Shown: piece by piece, positions 22,401-35,271 of the stretch
Numbering within the stretch: the first letter of the stretch is position 1
How the letters are laid out: every line of letters begins with the position of its first letter
Assembly: GCA_930367215.1 (NCBI GenBank)
Contig: OV884059.1
Span: 53,662,957-53,726,956, forward strand
Direction: 5' to 3'
DNA length: 64,000 bases
Source of the DNA: Pollenia angustigena
Lineage: Eukaryota; Arthropoda; Insecta; Diptera; Polleniidae
Notes under the pieces: generated by a model
Seen by the model: the letters and a program-made list of their open reading frames with translations, nothing else
The model's database searches: none
Told to the model about the DNA's origin: nothing
Position numbers and translations under genes: made by a program

Positions 22401-25400
22401 TAAGCAATTTAGCGATTTTTTATTGTTTTTTCATTATATTTCAATAATTTTATTTAAAAAAGGGTGGTTTTTTATTGTTTTTTCATTATATTTCAATAAT
22501 TTTATTTAAAAAATTTAGTGATTTTTTATTGTTTTTCATTATATTTCAATAATTTTATTAAAAAAAGGGTGGTTTTTAGCGATTTATAGCTAAATTCAAT
22601 TATTTAGCGATTTTTTTTTTATTATATTTCAATAATTTTATTTAAAAAAGGGGGGTTTTTAGCGATTTATAGCTAAATTCAATTATTATTTAAAACATTT
22701 GCGATTTTATTGTTTTTTCATTATATTTCAATACTTTTATTAAAAAACTGGTGGTTTTTAGCGATTTATAGCTAAATTCAATTATTTAGCGATTTTTTTT
22801 ATTGTTTTTTTTTTTATTATATTTCAATAATTTTATTTAAAAAGGGTGGTTTTAAGCGATTTATAGCTAAATTCAATTATTATTTAAAAAATTTTGCGAT
22901 TTTTATTGTTTTTTCATTATATTTCAATAATTTTATTTAAAAATGAGTGGTTTTAGGCGATGTATAGCTAAATTCAATTATTTTTTAAAAAATTTTGCGA
23001 TTTTTTTATTGTTTTTTAATTATATTTCAATAATTTTATTTAAAAAATGTTGGTTTTTGGCGATTTATAGCTAAATTCAATTATTATTTAAAAAATGTAG
23101 CGATTTTTTATTGTTTTTTCAATATATTTCAATAATTTTATTTAAAAATGAGTGGTTTTAGGCGATTTATAGCTAAATTCAATTATTTTTTTTAAAAAGT
23201 TTGCGATTTTTTATTGTTTTTTCATTATATTTCAATAACTTTATTTAAAAAAGGGTGGTTTTTGGCGATTTATAGCTAAATTCAATTATTATTTGAAAAA
23301 TGTAGCGATTTTTTATTGTTTTTTCATTATATTTCAATAATTTTATTTAAAAAATGTAGCGATTTTTTATTGTTTTTTCATTATATTTCAATAATTTTAT
23401 TTAAAAAAAGGGTGGTTTTTGGCGATTTATAGCTAAATTCAATTATTATTTGAAAAATGTAGCGATTTTTTATTGTTTTTTCATTATATTTCAATAATTT
23501 TATTTAAAAAATTTAGCGATTTTTTATGGTTTTTCATTTTATTTCAATAATTTTATTTAAAAAAGGGTGGTTTTTGGCGATTTATAGCTAAATTCAATTA
23601 CTAGTTAAACAATTTTGCGATTTTTTATTGTTTTTTCATTATATTTCAATAATTTTATTTAATAACGGGTGGTTTTTAGCGATTTATAGCTAAATTCAAT
23701 TATTAGTTAAGCAACTTAGCGATTTTTTATTGTTTTTTCATTATATTTCAATAATTTTATTTAATAACGGGTGGTTTTTAGCGATTTATAGCTAAATTCA
23801 ATTATTAGTTAAGAAATTTAGCGATTTTTTATTGTTTTTTCATTATATTTCAATAATTTTATTTAAAAAAGGGTGGTTTTTGGCGATTTATAGCTAAATT
23901 CAATTATTATTTAAAAAATGTAGCGATTTTTTATTGTTTTTTCATTCTATTTCAATAATTTTATTTAAAAAAGGGTGGTTTTTGGCGATTTATAGCTAAA
24001 TTCAATTACTAGTTAAACAATTTAGCGATTTTTTTATTGTTTTTTCATTATATTTCAATAATTTTATTTAATAACGGGTAGTTTTTAGCGATTTATAGCA
24101 AAATTCAATTATTAGTTAAGCAATTTAGCGATTTTTTATTGTTTTTTCATTATATTTCAATAATTTTATTTAATAACGGGTATTTAAAAAAGGGTGGTTT
24201 TTGGCGATTTATAGCTAAATTCAATTACTAGTTAAACAATTTAGCGATTTTTTATTGTTTTTTCATTATATTTCAATAATTTTATTTAATAACGGGTGGT
24301 TTTTAGCGATTTATAGCTAAATTCAATTATTAGTTAAGCAATTTAGCGATTTTTTATTGTTTTTTCATTATATTTCAATAATTTTATTTAATAACGGGTG
24401 GTTTTTAGCGATTTATAGCTAAATTCAATTATTAGTTAAGCAATTTAGCGATTTTTTATTGTTTTTTCATTATATTTCAATAATTTTATTTAAAAAAGGG
24501 TGGTTTTAGGCGATTTATAGATAAATTCAATTATTATTTAAAAAATGTAGCGATTTTTTATTGTTTTTTCATTATATTTCAATAATTTTATTTAAAAAAG
24601 GGTGGTTTTTGGCGATTTATAGCTAAATTCAATTACTAGTTAAACAATTTTGCGATTTTTTTTATTGTTTTTTCATTATATTTCAATAATTTTATTTAAT
24701 AACGGGTAGTTTTTAGCGATTTATAGTTAAATTCAATTATTAGTTAAGCAATTTAGCGATTTTTTATTGTTTTTTCATTATATTTAAATAATTTTATTTA
24801 AAATAGGGTGGTTTTTTGGCGATTTATAGCTAAATTTAATTATTATTTAAAAAATGCAGCGATTTTTTATTGTTTTTTCATTATATTTCAATAATTTTAT
24901 TTAAAAAATTTAGTGATTTTTTATTGTTTTTCATTATATTTCAATAATTTTATTAAAAAAAGGGTGGTTTTTAGCGATTTATAGCTAAATTCAATTATTT
25001 AGCGATTTTTTTTTATTGTTTTTTTATTATATTTCAATAATTTTATTTAAAAATGAGTGGTTTTAGGCGATTTATAGCTACATTCAATTATTATTTAAAA
25101 AATAAAGCGATTTTTATTATTTTTTCATTATATTTCAATAACTTTATTTAAAAAAGGGTGGTTTTTGGCGACTTATAGCTAAATTCAATTATTATTTAAA
25201 AAATTTAGCGATTTTTTTATTGATTTTTCATTATATTTCAATAATTTTATTTAATAACGGGTGGTTTTTAGCGATTTATAGCTAAATTCAATTATTAGTT
25301 AAGCAATTTATCGATTTTTTATTGTTTTTTCATTATATTTCAATAATTTTATTTAATAACGGGTGGTTTTTAGCGATTTATAGCTAAATTCAATTATTAG

Positions 25401-28400
25401 TTAAGCAATTTAGCGATTTTTTATTGTTTTTTCATTATATTTCAATAATTTTATTTAAAAAAGGGTGGTTTTTTATTGTTTTTTCATTATATTTCAATAA
25501 TTTTATTTAAAAAATTTAGTGATTTTTTATTGTTTTTCATTATATTTCAATAATTTTATTAAAAAAAGGGTGGTTTTTAGCGATTTATAGCTAAATTCAA
25601 TTATTTAGCGATTTTTTTTTATTATATTTCAATAATTTTATTTAAAAAAGGGGGGTTTTTAGCGATTTATAGCTAAATTCAATTATTATTTAAAACATTT
25701 TGCGATTTTTATTGTTTTTTCATTATATTTCAATAATTTTATTAAAAAACTGGTGGTTTTTAGCGATTTATAGCTAAATTCAATTATTTAGCGATTTTTT
25801 TTATTGTTTTTTTTTATTATATTTCAATAATTTTATTTAAAAAGGGTGGTTTTAAGCGATTTATAGCTAAATTCAATTATTATTTAAAAAATTTTGCGAT
25901 TTTTATTGTTTTTTCATTATATTTCAATAATTTTATTTAAAAATGAGTGGTTTTAGGCGATGTATAGCTAAATTCAATTATTTTTTAAAAAATTTTGCGA
26001 TTTTTTTATTGTTTTTTAATTATATTTCAATAATTTTATTTAAAAAATGTTGGTTTTTGGCGATTTATAGCTAAATTCAATTATTATTTAAAAAATGTAG
26101 CGATTTTTTATTGTTTTTTCAATATATTTCAATAATTTTATTTAAAAATGAGTGGTTTTAGGCGATTTATAGCTAAATTCAATTATTTTTTTTAAAAAGT
26201 TTGCGATTTTTTATTGTTTTTTCATTATATTTCAATAACTTTATTTAAAAAAGGGTGGTTTTTGGCGATTTATAGCTAAATTCAATTATTATTTGAAAAA
26301 TGTAGCGATTTTTTATTGTTTTTTCATTATATTTCAATAATTTTATTTAAAAAATGTAGCGATTTTTTATTGTTTTTTCATTATATTTCAATAATTTTAT
26401 TTAAAAAAAGGGTGGTTTTTGGCGATTTATAGCTAAATTCAATTATTATTTGAAAAATGTAGCGATTTTTTATTGTTTTTTCATTATATTTCAATAATTT
26501 TATTTAAAAAATTTAGCGATTTTTTATGGTTTTTCATTTTATTTCAATAATTTTATTTAAAAAAGGGTGGTTTTTGGCGATTTATAGCTAAATTCAATTA
26601 CTAGTTAAACAATTTAGCGATTTTTTATTGTTTTTTCATTATATTTCAATAATTTTATTTAATAACGGGTGGTTTTTAGCGATTTATAGCTAAATTCAAT
26701 TATTAGTTAAGCAATTTAGCGATTTTTTATTGTTTTTTCATTATATTTCAATAATTTTATTTAATAACGGGTGGTTTTTAGCGATTTATAGCTAAATTCA
26801 ATTATTAGTTAAGAAATTTAGCGATTTTTTATTGTTTTTTCATTATATTTCAATAATTTTATTTAAAAAAGGGTGGTTTTTGGCGATTTATAGCTAAATT
26901 CAATTATTATTTAAAAAATGTAGCGATTTTTTATTGTTTTTTCATTATATTTCAATAATTTTATTTAAAAAAGGGTGGTTTTTGGCGATTTATAGCTAAA
27001 TTCAATTACTAGTTAAACAATTTAGCGATTTTTTTATTGTTTTTTCATTATATTTCAATAATTTTATTTAATAACGGGTAGTTTTTAGCGATTTATAGCA
27101 AAATTCAATTATTAGTTAAGCAATTTAGCGATTTTTTATTGTTTTTTCATTATATTTCAATAATTTTATTTAATAACGGGTATTTAAAAAAGGGTGGTTT
27201 TTGGCGATTTATAGCTAAATTCAATTACTAGTTAAACAATTTAGCGATTTTTTATTGTTTTTTCATTATATTTCAATAATTTTATTTAATAACGGGTGGT
27301 TTTTAGCGATTTATAGCTAAATTCAATTATTAGTTAAGCAATTTAGCGATTTTTTATTGTTTTTTCATTATATTTCAATAATTTTATTTAATAACGGGTG
27401 GTTTTTAGCGATTTATAGCTAAATTCAATTATTTAGCGATTTTTTTTATTGTTTTTTTATTATATTTCAATAATTTTATTTAAAAATGAGTGGTTTTTAG
27501 CGATTTATAGCTAAATTCAATTATTAGTTAAACAATTTAGCGATTTTTATTGTTTTTTCATTATATTTCAATAATTGTATTTAAAACTGGTGGTTTTTAG
27601 CGATTTATAGCTAAATTCAATTATTAGTTAAACAATTTAGCGATTTTTATTGATTTTTCATTATATTTCAATAATTTTATTTAAAACTGGTGGTTTTTAG
27701 CGATTTATAGCTAAATTCAATTATGAGTTAAACAATTTAGCGATTTTTTATTGTTTTTTCATTATATTTCAATAATTTTATTTAAAAAAAGGGTGGTTTT
27801 TGGCGATTTATAGCTAAATTCAATTATTATTTGAAAAATGTAGCGATTTTTTATTGTTTTTTCATTATATTTCAATATTTTAATTTAAAAAATTTAGCGA
27901 TTTTTTATTGTTTTTCATTATATTTCAATAATTTTATTTAAAAAAGGGTGGTTTTTGGCGATTTATAGCTAAATTCAATTACTAGTTAAACAATTTAGCG
28001 ATTTTTTATTGTTTTTTCATTATATTTCAATAATTTTATTTAATAACGGGTGGTTTTTAGCGATTTATAGCTAAATTCAATTATTAGTTAAGCAATTTAT
28101 CGATTTTTTATTGTTTTTTCATTATATTTCAATAATTTTATTTAATAACGGGTGGTCTTTAGCGATTTATAGCTAAATTCAATTATTAGTTAAGCAATTT
28201 AGCGATTTTTTATTGTTTTTTCATTATATTTCAATAATTTTATTTAAAAAAGGGTGGTTTTTTATTGTTTTTTCATTATATTTCAATAATTTTATTGAAA
28301 AAATTTAGTGATTTTTTATTGTTTTTCATTATATTTCAATAATTTTATTAAAAAAAGGGTGGTTTTTAGCGATTTATAGCTAAATTCAATTATTTAGCGA

Positions 28401-31400
28401 TTTTTTTTTATTATATTTCAATAATTTTATTTAAAAAAGGGGGGTTTTTAGCGATTTATAGCTAAATTCAATTATTATTTAAAACATTTTGCGATTTTTA
28501 TTGTTTTTTCATTATATTTCAATAATTTTATTAAAAAACTGGTGGTTTTTAGCGATTTATAGCTAAATTCAATTATTTAGCGATTTTTTTTATTGTTTTT
28601 TTTTTTATTATATTTCAATAATTTTATTTAAAAAGGGTGGTTTTAAGCGATTTATAGCTAAATTCAATTATTATTTAAAAAATTTTGCGATTTTTATTGT
28701 TTTTTCATTATATTTCAATAATTTTATTTAAAAATGAGTGGTTTTAGGCGATGTATAGCTAAATTCAATTATTTTTTAAAAAATTTTGCGATTTTTTTAT
28801 TGTTTTTTAATTATATTTCAATAATTTTATTTAAAAAATGTTGGTTTTTGGCGATTTATAGCTAAATTCAATTATTATTTAAAAAATGTAGCGATTTTTT
28901 ATTGTTTTTTCAATATATTTCAATAATTTTATTTAAAAATGAGTGGTTTTAGGCGATTTATAGCTAAATTCAATTATTTTTTTTAAAAAGTTTGCGATTT
29001 TTTATTGTTTTTTCATTATATTTCAATAACTTTATTTAAAAAAGGGTGGTTTTTGGCGATTTATAGCTAAATTCAATTATTATTTGAAAAATGTAGCGAT
29101 TTTTTATTGTTTTTTCATTATATTTCAATAATTTTATTTAAAAAATGTAGCGATTTTTTATTGTTTTTTCATTATATTTCAATAATTTTATTTAAAAAAA
29201 GGGTGGTTTTTGGCGATTTATAGCTAAATTCAATTATTATTTGAAAAATGTAGCGATTTTTTATTGTTTTTTCATTATATTTCAATAATTTTATTTAAAA
29301 AATTTAGCGATTTTTTATGGTTTTTCATTTTATTTCAATAATTTTATTTAAAAAAGGGTGGTTTTTGGCGATTTATAGCTAAATTCAATTACTAGTTAAA
29401 CAATTTTGCGATTTTTTATTGTTTTTTCATTATATTTCAATAATTTTATTTAATAACGGGTGGTTTTTAGCGATTTATAGCTAAATTCAATTATTAGTTA
29501 AGCAATTTAGCGATTTTTTATTGTTTTTTCATTATATTTCAATAATTTTATTTAATAACGGGTGGTTTTTAGCGATTTATAGCTAAATTCAATTATTAGT
29601 TAAGAAATTTAGCGATTTTTTATTGTTTTTTCATTATATTTCAATAATTTTATTTAAAAAAGGGTGGTTTTTGGCGATTTATAGCTAAATTCAATTATTT
29701 TTTAAAAAATGTAGCGATTTTTTATTGTTTTTTCATTATATTTCAATAATTTTATTTAAAAAAGGGTGGTTTTTGGCGATTTATAGCTAAATTCAATTAC
29801 TAGTTAAACAATTTAGCGATTTTTTTATTGTTTTTTCATTATATTTCAATAATTTTATTTAATAACGGGTAGTTTTTAGCGATTTATAGCAAAATTCAAT
29901 TATTAGTTAAGCAATTTAGCGATTTTTTATTGTTTTTTCATTATATTTAAATAATTTTATTTAAAATAGGGTGGTTTTTGGCGATTTATAGCTAAATTCA
30001 ATTATTATTTAAAAAATGCAGCGATTTTTTATTGTTTTTTCATTATATTTCAATAATTTTATTTAAAAAATTTAGTGATTTTTTATTGTTTTTCATTATA
30101 TTTCAATAATTTTATTAAAAAAAGGGTGGTTTTTAGCAATTTATAGCTAAATTCAATTATTTAGCGATTTTTTTTTATTGTTTTTTTTATTATATTTCAA
30201 TAATTTTATTTAAAAATGAGTGGTTTTAGGCGATTTATAGCTAAATTCAATTATTATTTAAAAAATAAAGCGATTTTTATTATTTTTTCATTATATTTCA
30301 ATAACTTTATTTAAAAAAGGGTGGTTTTTGGCGACTTATAGCTAAATTCAATTATTATTTAAAAAATTTAGCGATTTTTTTATTGATTTTTCATTATATT
30401 TCAATAATTTTATTTAAAACTGGTGGTTTTTAGCGATTTATAGCTAAATTCAATTATTAGTTAAACAATTTAGCGATTTTTTATTGTTTTTTCATTATAT
30501 TTCAATAATTGTATTTAAAACTGGTGGTTTTTAGCGATTTATAGCTAAATTCAATTATTAGTTAAACAATTTAGCGATTTTTTATTGTTTTTTCATTATA
30601 TTTCAATAACTTTATTTAAAAAAGGGTGGTTTTTAGCGATTTGTAGCTAAATTCAATTATTATTTAAAAAATTAAGCGATTTTTATTGTTTTTTCATTAT
30701 ATTTCAATAATTGTATTTAATAAAGGATGGTTTTTGGCGAGTTATACCTAAATTCAATTATTATTTAAAAAAATTTTGCGATTTTTATTGTTTTTTCATT
30801 ACATTTCAATAATTTTATTTAATTTAAAAAAGCGTGGTTTTGGGCGATTTATATCTAAATTCAATTACTAGTTAAACAATTTAGTGATTTTTTATTGTTT
30901 TTTCATTATATATCAATAATTTTATTTAAAACTGGTGGTTTTTAGCGATTTATAGCTAAATTCAATTATAAGTTAAACAATTTAGCGATTTTTTTATTGT
31001 TTTATAGCTAAATTCAATTACTAGTTAAACAATTTAGCGATTTTTTATTGTTTTTTCATTATATTTCAATAATTTTATTTAAAAAGGGTGGTTTTTTATT
31101 GTTTTTTCATTATATTTCAATAATTTTATTTAAAAAATTTAGTGATTTTTTATTGTTTTTCATTATATTTCAATAATTTTATTAAAAAAAGGTTGGTTTT
31201 TAGCGATTTATAGCTAAATTCAATTATTTAGCGATTTTTTTTTTATTATATTTCAATAATTTTGTTTAAAAAAGGGGGGTTTTTAGCGATTTATAGCTAA
31301 ATTCAATTATTATTTAAAAAATTTTGCGATTTTTATTGTTTTTTCATTATATTTCAATAATTTTATTAAAAAACTGGTGGTTTTTAGCGATTTATAGCTA

Positions 31401-34400
31401 AATTCAATTATTTAGCGATTTTTTTTATTGTTTTTTTTTTTATTATATTTCAATAATTTTATTTAAAATGGGTGGTTTTAAGCGATTTATAGCTAAATTC
31501 AATTATTATTTAAAAAATTTGGCGATTTTTATTGTTTTTTCATTATATTTCAATAATTTTATTTAAAAATGAGTGGTTTTAGACGATGTATAGCTAAATT
31601 CAATTATTTTTTAAAAAATTTTGCGATTTTTTTATTGTTTTTTAATTATATTTCAATAATTTTATTTAAAAAATGTTGGTTTTTGGCGATTTATAGCTAA
31701 ATTCAATTATTATTTAAAAAATGTAGCGATTTTTTATTGTTTTTTCCATATATTTCAATAATTTTATTTAAAAATGAGTGGTTTTAGGCGATTTATAGCT
31801 AAATTCAATTATTTTTTTTAAAAAGTTTGCGATTTTTTATTGTTTTTTCATTATATTTCAATAACTTTATTTAAAAAAGGGTGGTTTTTGGCGATTTATA
31901 GCTAAATTCAATTATTATTTGAAAAATGTAGCGATTTTTTATTGTTTTTTCCATTATATTTCAATAATTTTATTTAAAAAATGTAGCGATTTTTTATTGT
32001 TTTTTCATTATATTTCAATAATTTTATTTAAAAAAAGGGTGGTTTTTGGCGATTTATAGCTAAATTCAATTATAATTTGAAAAATGTAGCGATTTTTTAT
32101 TGTTTTTTCATTATATTTCAATAATTTTATTTAAAAAATTTAGCGATTTTTTATGGTTTTTCATTATATTTCAATAATTTTATTTAAAAAAGGATGGTTT
32201 TTGGCGATTTATAGCTAAATTCAATTACTAGTTAAACAATTTAGCGATTTTTAATTGTTTTTTCATTATATTTCAAAAATTTTATTTAATAACGGGTGGT
32301 TTTTAGCGATTTATAGCTAAATTCAATTATTAGTTAAGCAATTTAGCGATTTTTTAGTGTTTTTTCATTATATTTCAATAATTTTATTTAATAACGGGTG
32401 GTTTTTTAGCGATTTATAGCTAAATTCAATTATTAGTTAAGCAATTTAGCGATTTTTTATTGTTTTTTCATTATATTTCAATAATTTTATTTAAAAAAGG
32501 GTGGTTTTAGGCGATTTATAGCTAAATTCAATTATTATTTAAAAAATGTAGCGATTTTTTATTGTTTTTTCATTATATTTCAATAATTTTATTTAAAAAA
32601 GGGTGGTTTTTGGCGATTTATAGCTAAATTCAATTACTAGTTAAACAATTTAGCGATTTTTTATTGTTTTTTCATTATATTTCAATAATTTTATTTAATA
32701 ACGGGTAGTTTTTAGCGATTTATAGCTAAATTCAATTATTGGTTAAGCAATTTAGCGATTTTTTATTGTTTTTTCATTATATTTAAATAATTTTATTTAA
32801 AATAGGGTGGTTTTTGGCGATTTATAGCTAAATTCAATTATTATTTAAAAAATGCAGCGATTTTTTATTGTTTTTTCATTATATTTCAATAATTTTATTT
32901 AAAAAATTTAGTGATTTTTTATTGTTTTTCATTATATTTCAATAATTTTATTAAAAAAAGGGTGGTTTTTAGCGATTTATAGCTAAATTCAATTATTTAG
33001 CGATTTTTTTTTATTGTTTTTTTATTATATTTCAATAATTTTATTTAAAAATGAGTGGTTTTAGGCGATTTATAGCTAAATTCAATTATTATTTAAAAAA
33101 TAAAGCGATTTTTATTATTTTTTCATTATATTTCAATAACTTTATTTAAAAAAGGGTGGTTTTTGGCGACTTATAGCTAAATTCAATTATTATTTAAAAA
33201 ATTTTGCGATTTTTTATTGTTTTTTCATTATATTTCAATAATTTTATTAAAAAACTGGTGGTTTTTAGAGATTTATAGCTAAATTCAATTATTTAGCGAT
33301 TTTTTTTATTGTTGTTTTTTATTATATTTCAATAATTTTATGTAAAAAGGGTGGTTTTAAGCGATTTATAGCTAAATTCAATTATTAGTTAAACAATTTA
33401 GCGATTTTTTATTGTTTTTTTATTATATTTCAATAACTTTATTTAAAAAAGGGTGGTTTTTAGCGATTTGTAGCTAAATTCAATTATTATTTAAAAAATT
33501 AAGCGATTTTTATTGTTTTTTCATTATATTTCAATAATTTTATTTAATAAAGGGTGGTTTTTGGCGAGTTATACCTAAATTCAATTATTATTTAAAAAAA
33601 TTTTGCGATTTTTTATTGTTTTTTCATTACATTTCAATAATTTTATTTAATTTAAAAAAGCGTGGTTTTGGGCGATTTATAGCTAAATTCAATTACTAGT
33701 TAAACAATTTAGTGATTTTTTATTGTTTTTTCATTATATATCAATAATTTTATTTAAAACTGGTGGTTTTTAGCGATTTATAGCTAAATTCAATTATTAG
33801 TTAAACAATTTAGCGATTTTTTATTGTTTTATAGCTAAATTCAATTACTAGTTAAACAATTTAGCGATTTTTTATTGTTTTTTCATTATATTTCAATAAT
33901 TTTATTTAATAACGGGTGGCTTTTAGCGATTTATAGCTAAATTCAATTATTATTTAAAAAAATTTAGCGATTTTTATTGTTTTTTCATTATATTTCAATA
34001 ATTTTATTTAAAAAAGGGTGGTTTTTGGCGATTCATAGCTAAATTCAATTATTATTTAAAAAATGTAGCGGTTTTTTATTGTTTTTTCATTATATTTCAA
34101 TAATTTTATTTAAAAAAGCGTGGTTTTTGGTGCTTTATAGCTAAATTCAATTATTATTTAAAAAAATTTAGCGATTTTTATTGTTTTTTCATTATATTTC
34201 AATAGTTTTATTTAATAACGGGTGGTTTTTAGCGATTTATAGCTAAATTCAATTATTATTTAAAAAAAATTAGCGATTTTTTATTGTGTGTTTCATTATA
34301 TTTCAATAATTTTATTTAAAAAAGCGTGGTTTTGGGCGATTTATAGCTAAATTCAATTACTAGTTAAACAATTTAGCGATTTTTATTGTTTTGTCATTAT

Positions 34401-34640
34401 ATTTCAATAATTTTATTTAAAAATGAGTGGTTTTAAGCGATTTATAGCTAAATTCAATTATTTTTTAAGAAATTTTGCGATTTTTTTATTGTTTTTTAAT
34501 TATATTTCAATAATTTTATTTAAAAAATGTTGGTTTTTGGCGATTTATAGCTAAATTCAATTATTATTTAAAAAATTTAGCGATTTTTATTGTTTTTTCA
34601 ATATATTTCAATAATTTTATTTAAAAATGAGTGGTTTTAG
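19350..34640 (+). repeat. ~15.3-kb segment duplicated at ~15.92-kb period, copy 1
   Basis: Rare markers here recur 15,921-15,925 bp downstream: ATGCAAAAAGG (19461 and 35383), AACGGGTATTTAAAAAAGG (24181 and 40104), GGGTGGTTTTTTATTG (22462, 25463, 28252, 31086 and their partners) and ATTGTGTGTTTCATT (34286 and 50211). The segment contains the three 2.8-3.0-kb repeats. Copy differences I noticed are few, for example GGTGGTCTTTAGCG near 28153, which is GGTGGTTTTTAGCG in copy 2. Confidence 0.9.
22240..30600 (+). repeat. 2.8-3.0-kb higher-order repeats, three copies
   Basis: A common ~2.2-kb core begins near 22240, 25240 and 28030. It is marked by the truncated-monomer junction GGGTGGTTTTTTATTG at 22462, 25463 and 28252 and by the TTTAAAACATTT variant at about 22690, 25690 and 28480. 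Copies 1 and 2 are identical or nearly so at exactly 3,000 bp offset for long stretches. The segments after the core differ between copies. Confidence 0.88.
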
Positions 34641-35271
34641 GCGATGTATAGCTAAATTCAATTATTTTTTAAAAAATTTTGCGATTTTTTTATTGTTTTT
34701 TAATTATATTTCAATAATTTTATTTAAAAAATGTTGGTTTTTGGCGATTTATAGCTAAATTCAATTATTATTTAAAAAATGTAGCGATTTTTTATTGTTT
34801 TTTCAATATATTTCAATAATTTTATTTAAAAATGAGTGGTTTTAGGCGATTTATAGCTAAATTCAATTATTTTTTTTAAAAAGTTTGCGATTTTTTATTG
34901 TTTTTTCATTATATTTCAATAACTTTATTTAAAAAAGGGTGGTTTTTGGCGATTTATAGCTAAATTCAATTATTATTTGAAAAATGTAGCGATTTTTTAT
35001 TGTTTTTTCATTATATTTCAATAATTTTATTTAAAAAATGTAGCGATTTTTTATTGTTTTTTCATTATATTTCAATAATTTTATTTAAAAAAAGGGTGGT
35101 TTTTGGCGATTTATAGCTAAATTCAATTACTAGTTAAACAATTTAGCGATTTTTTATTGTTTTTTCATTATATTTCAATAATTTTATTTAATAACGGGTG
35201 GTTTTTAGCGATTTATAGCTAAATTCAATTATTAATTAAGCAATTTATCGATTTTTTATTGTTTTTTCATT

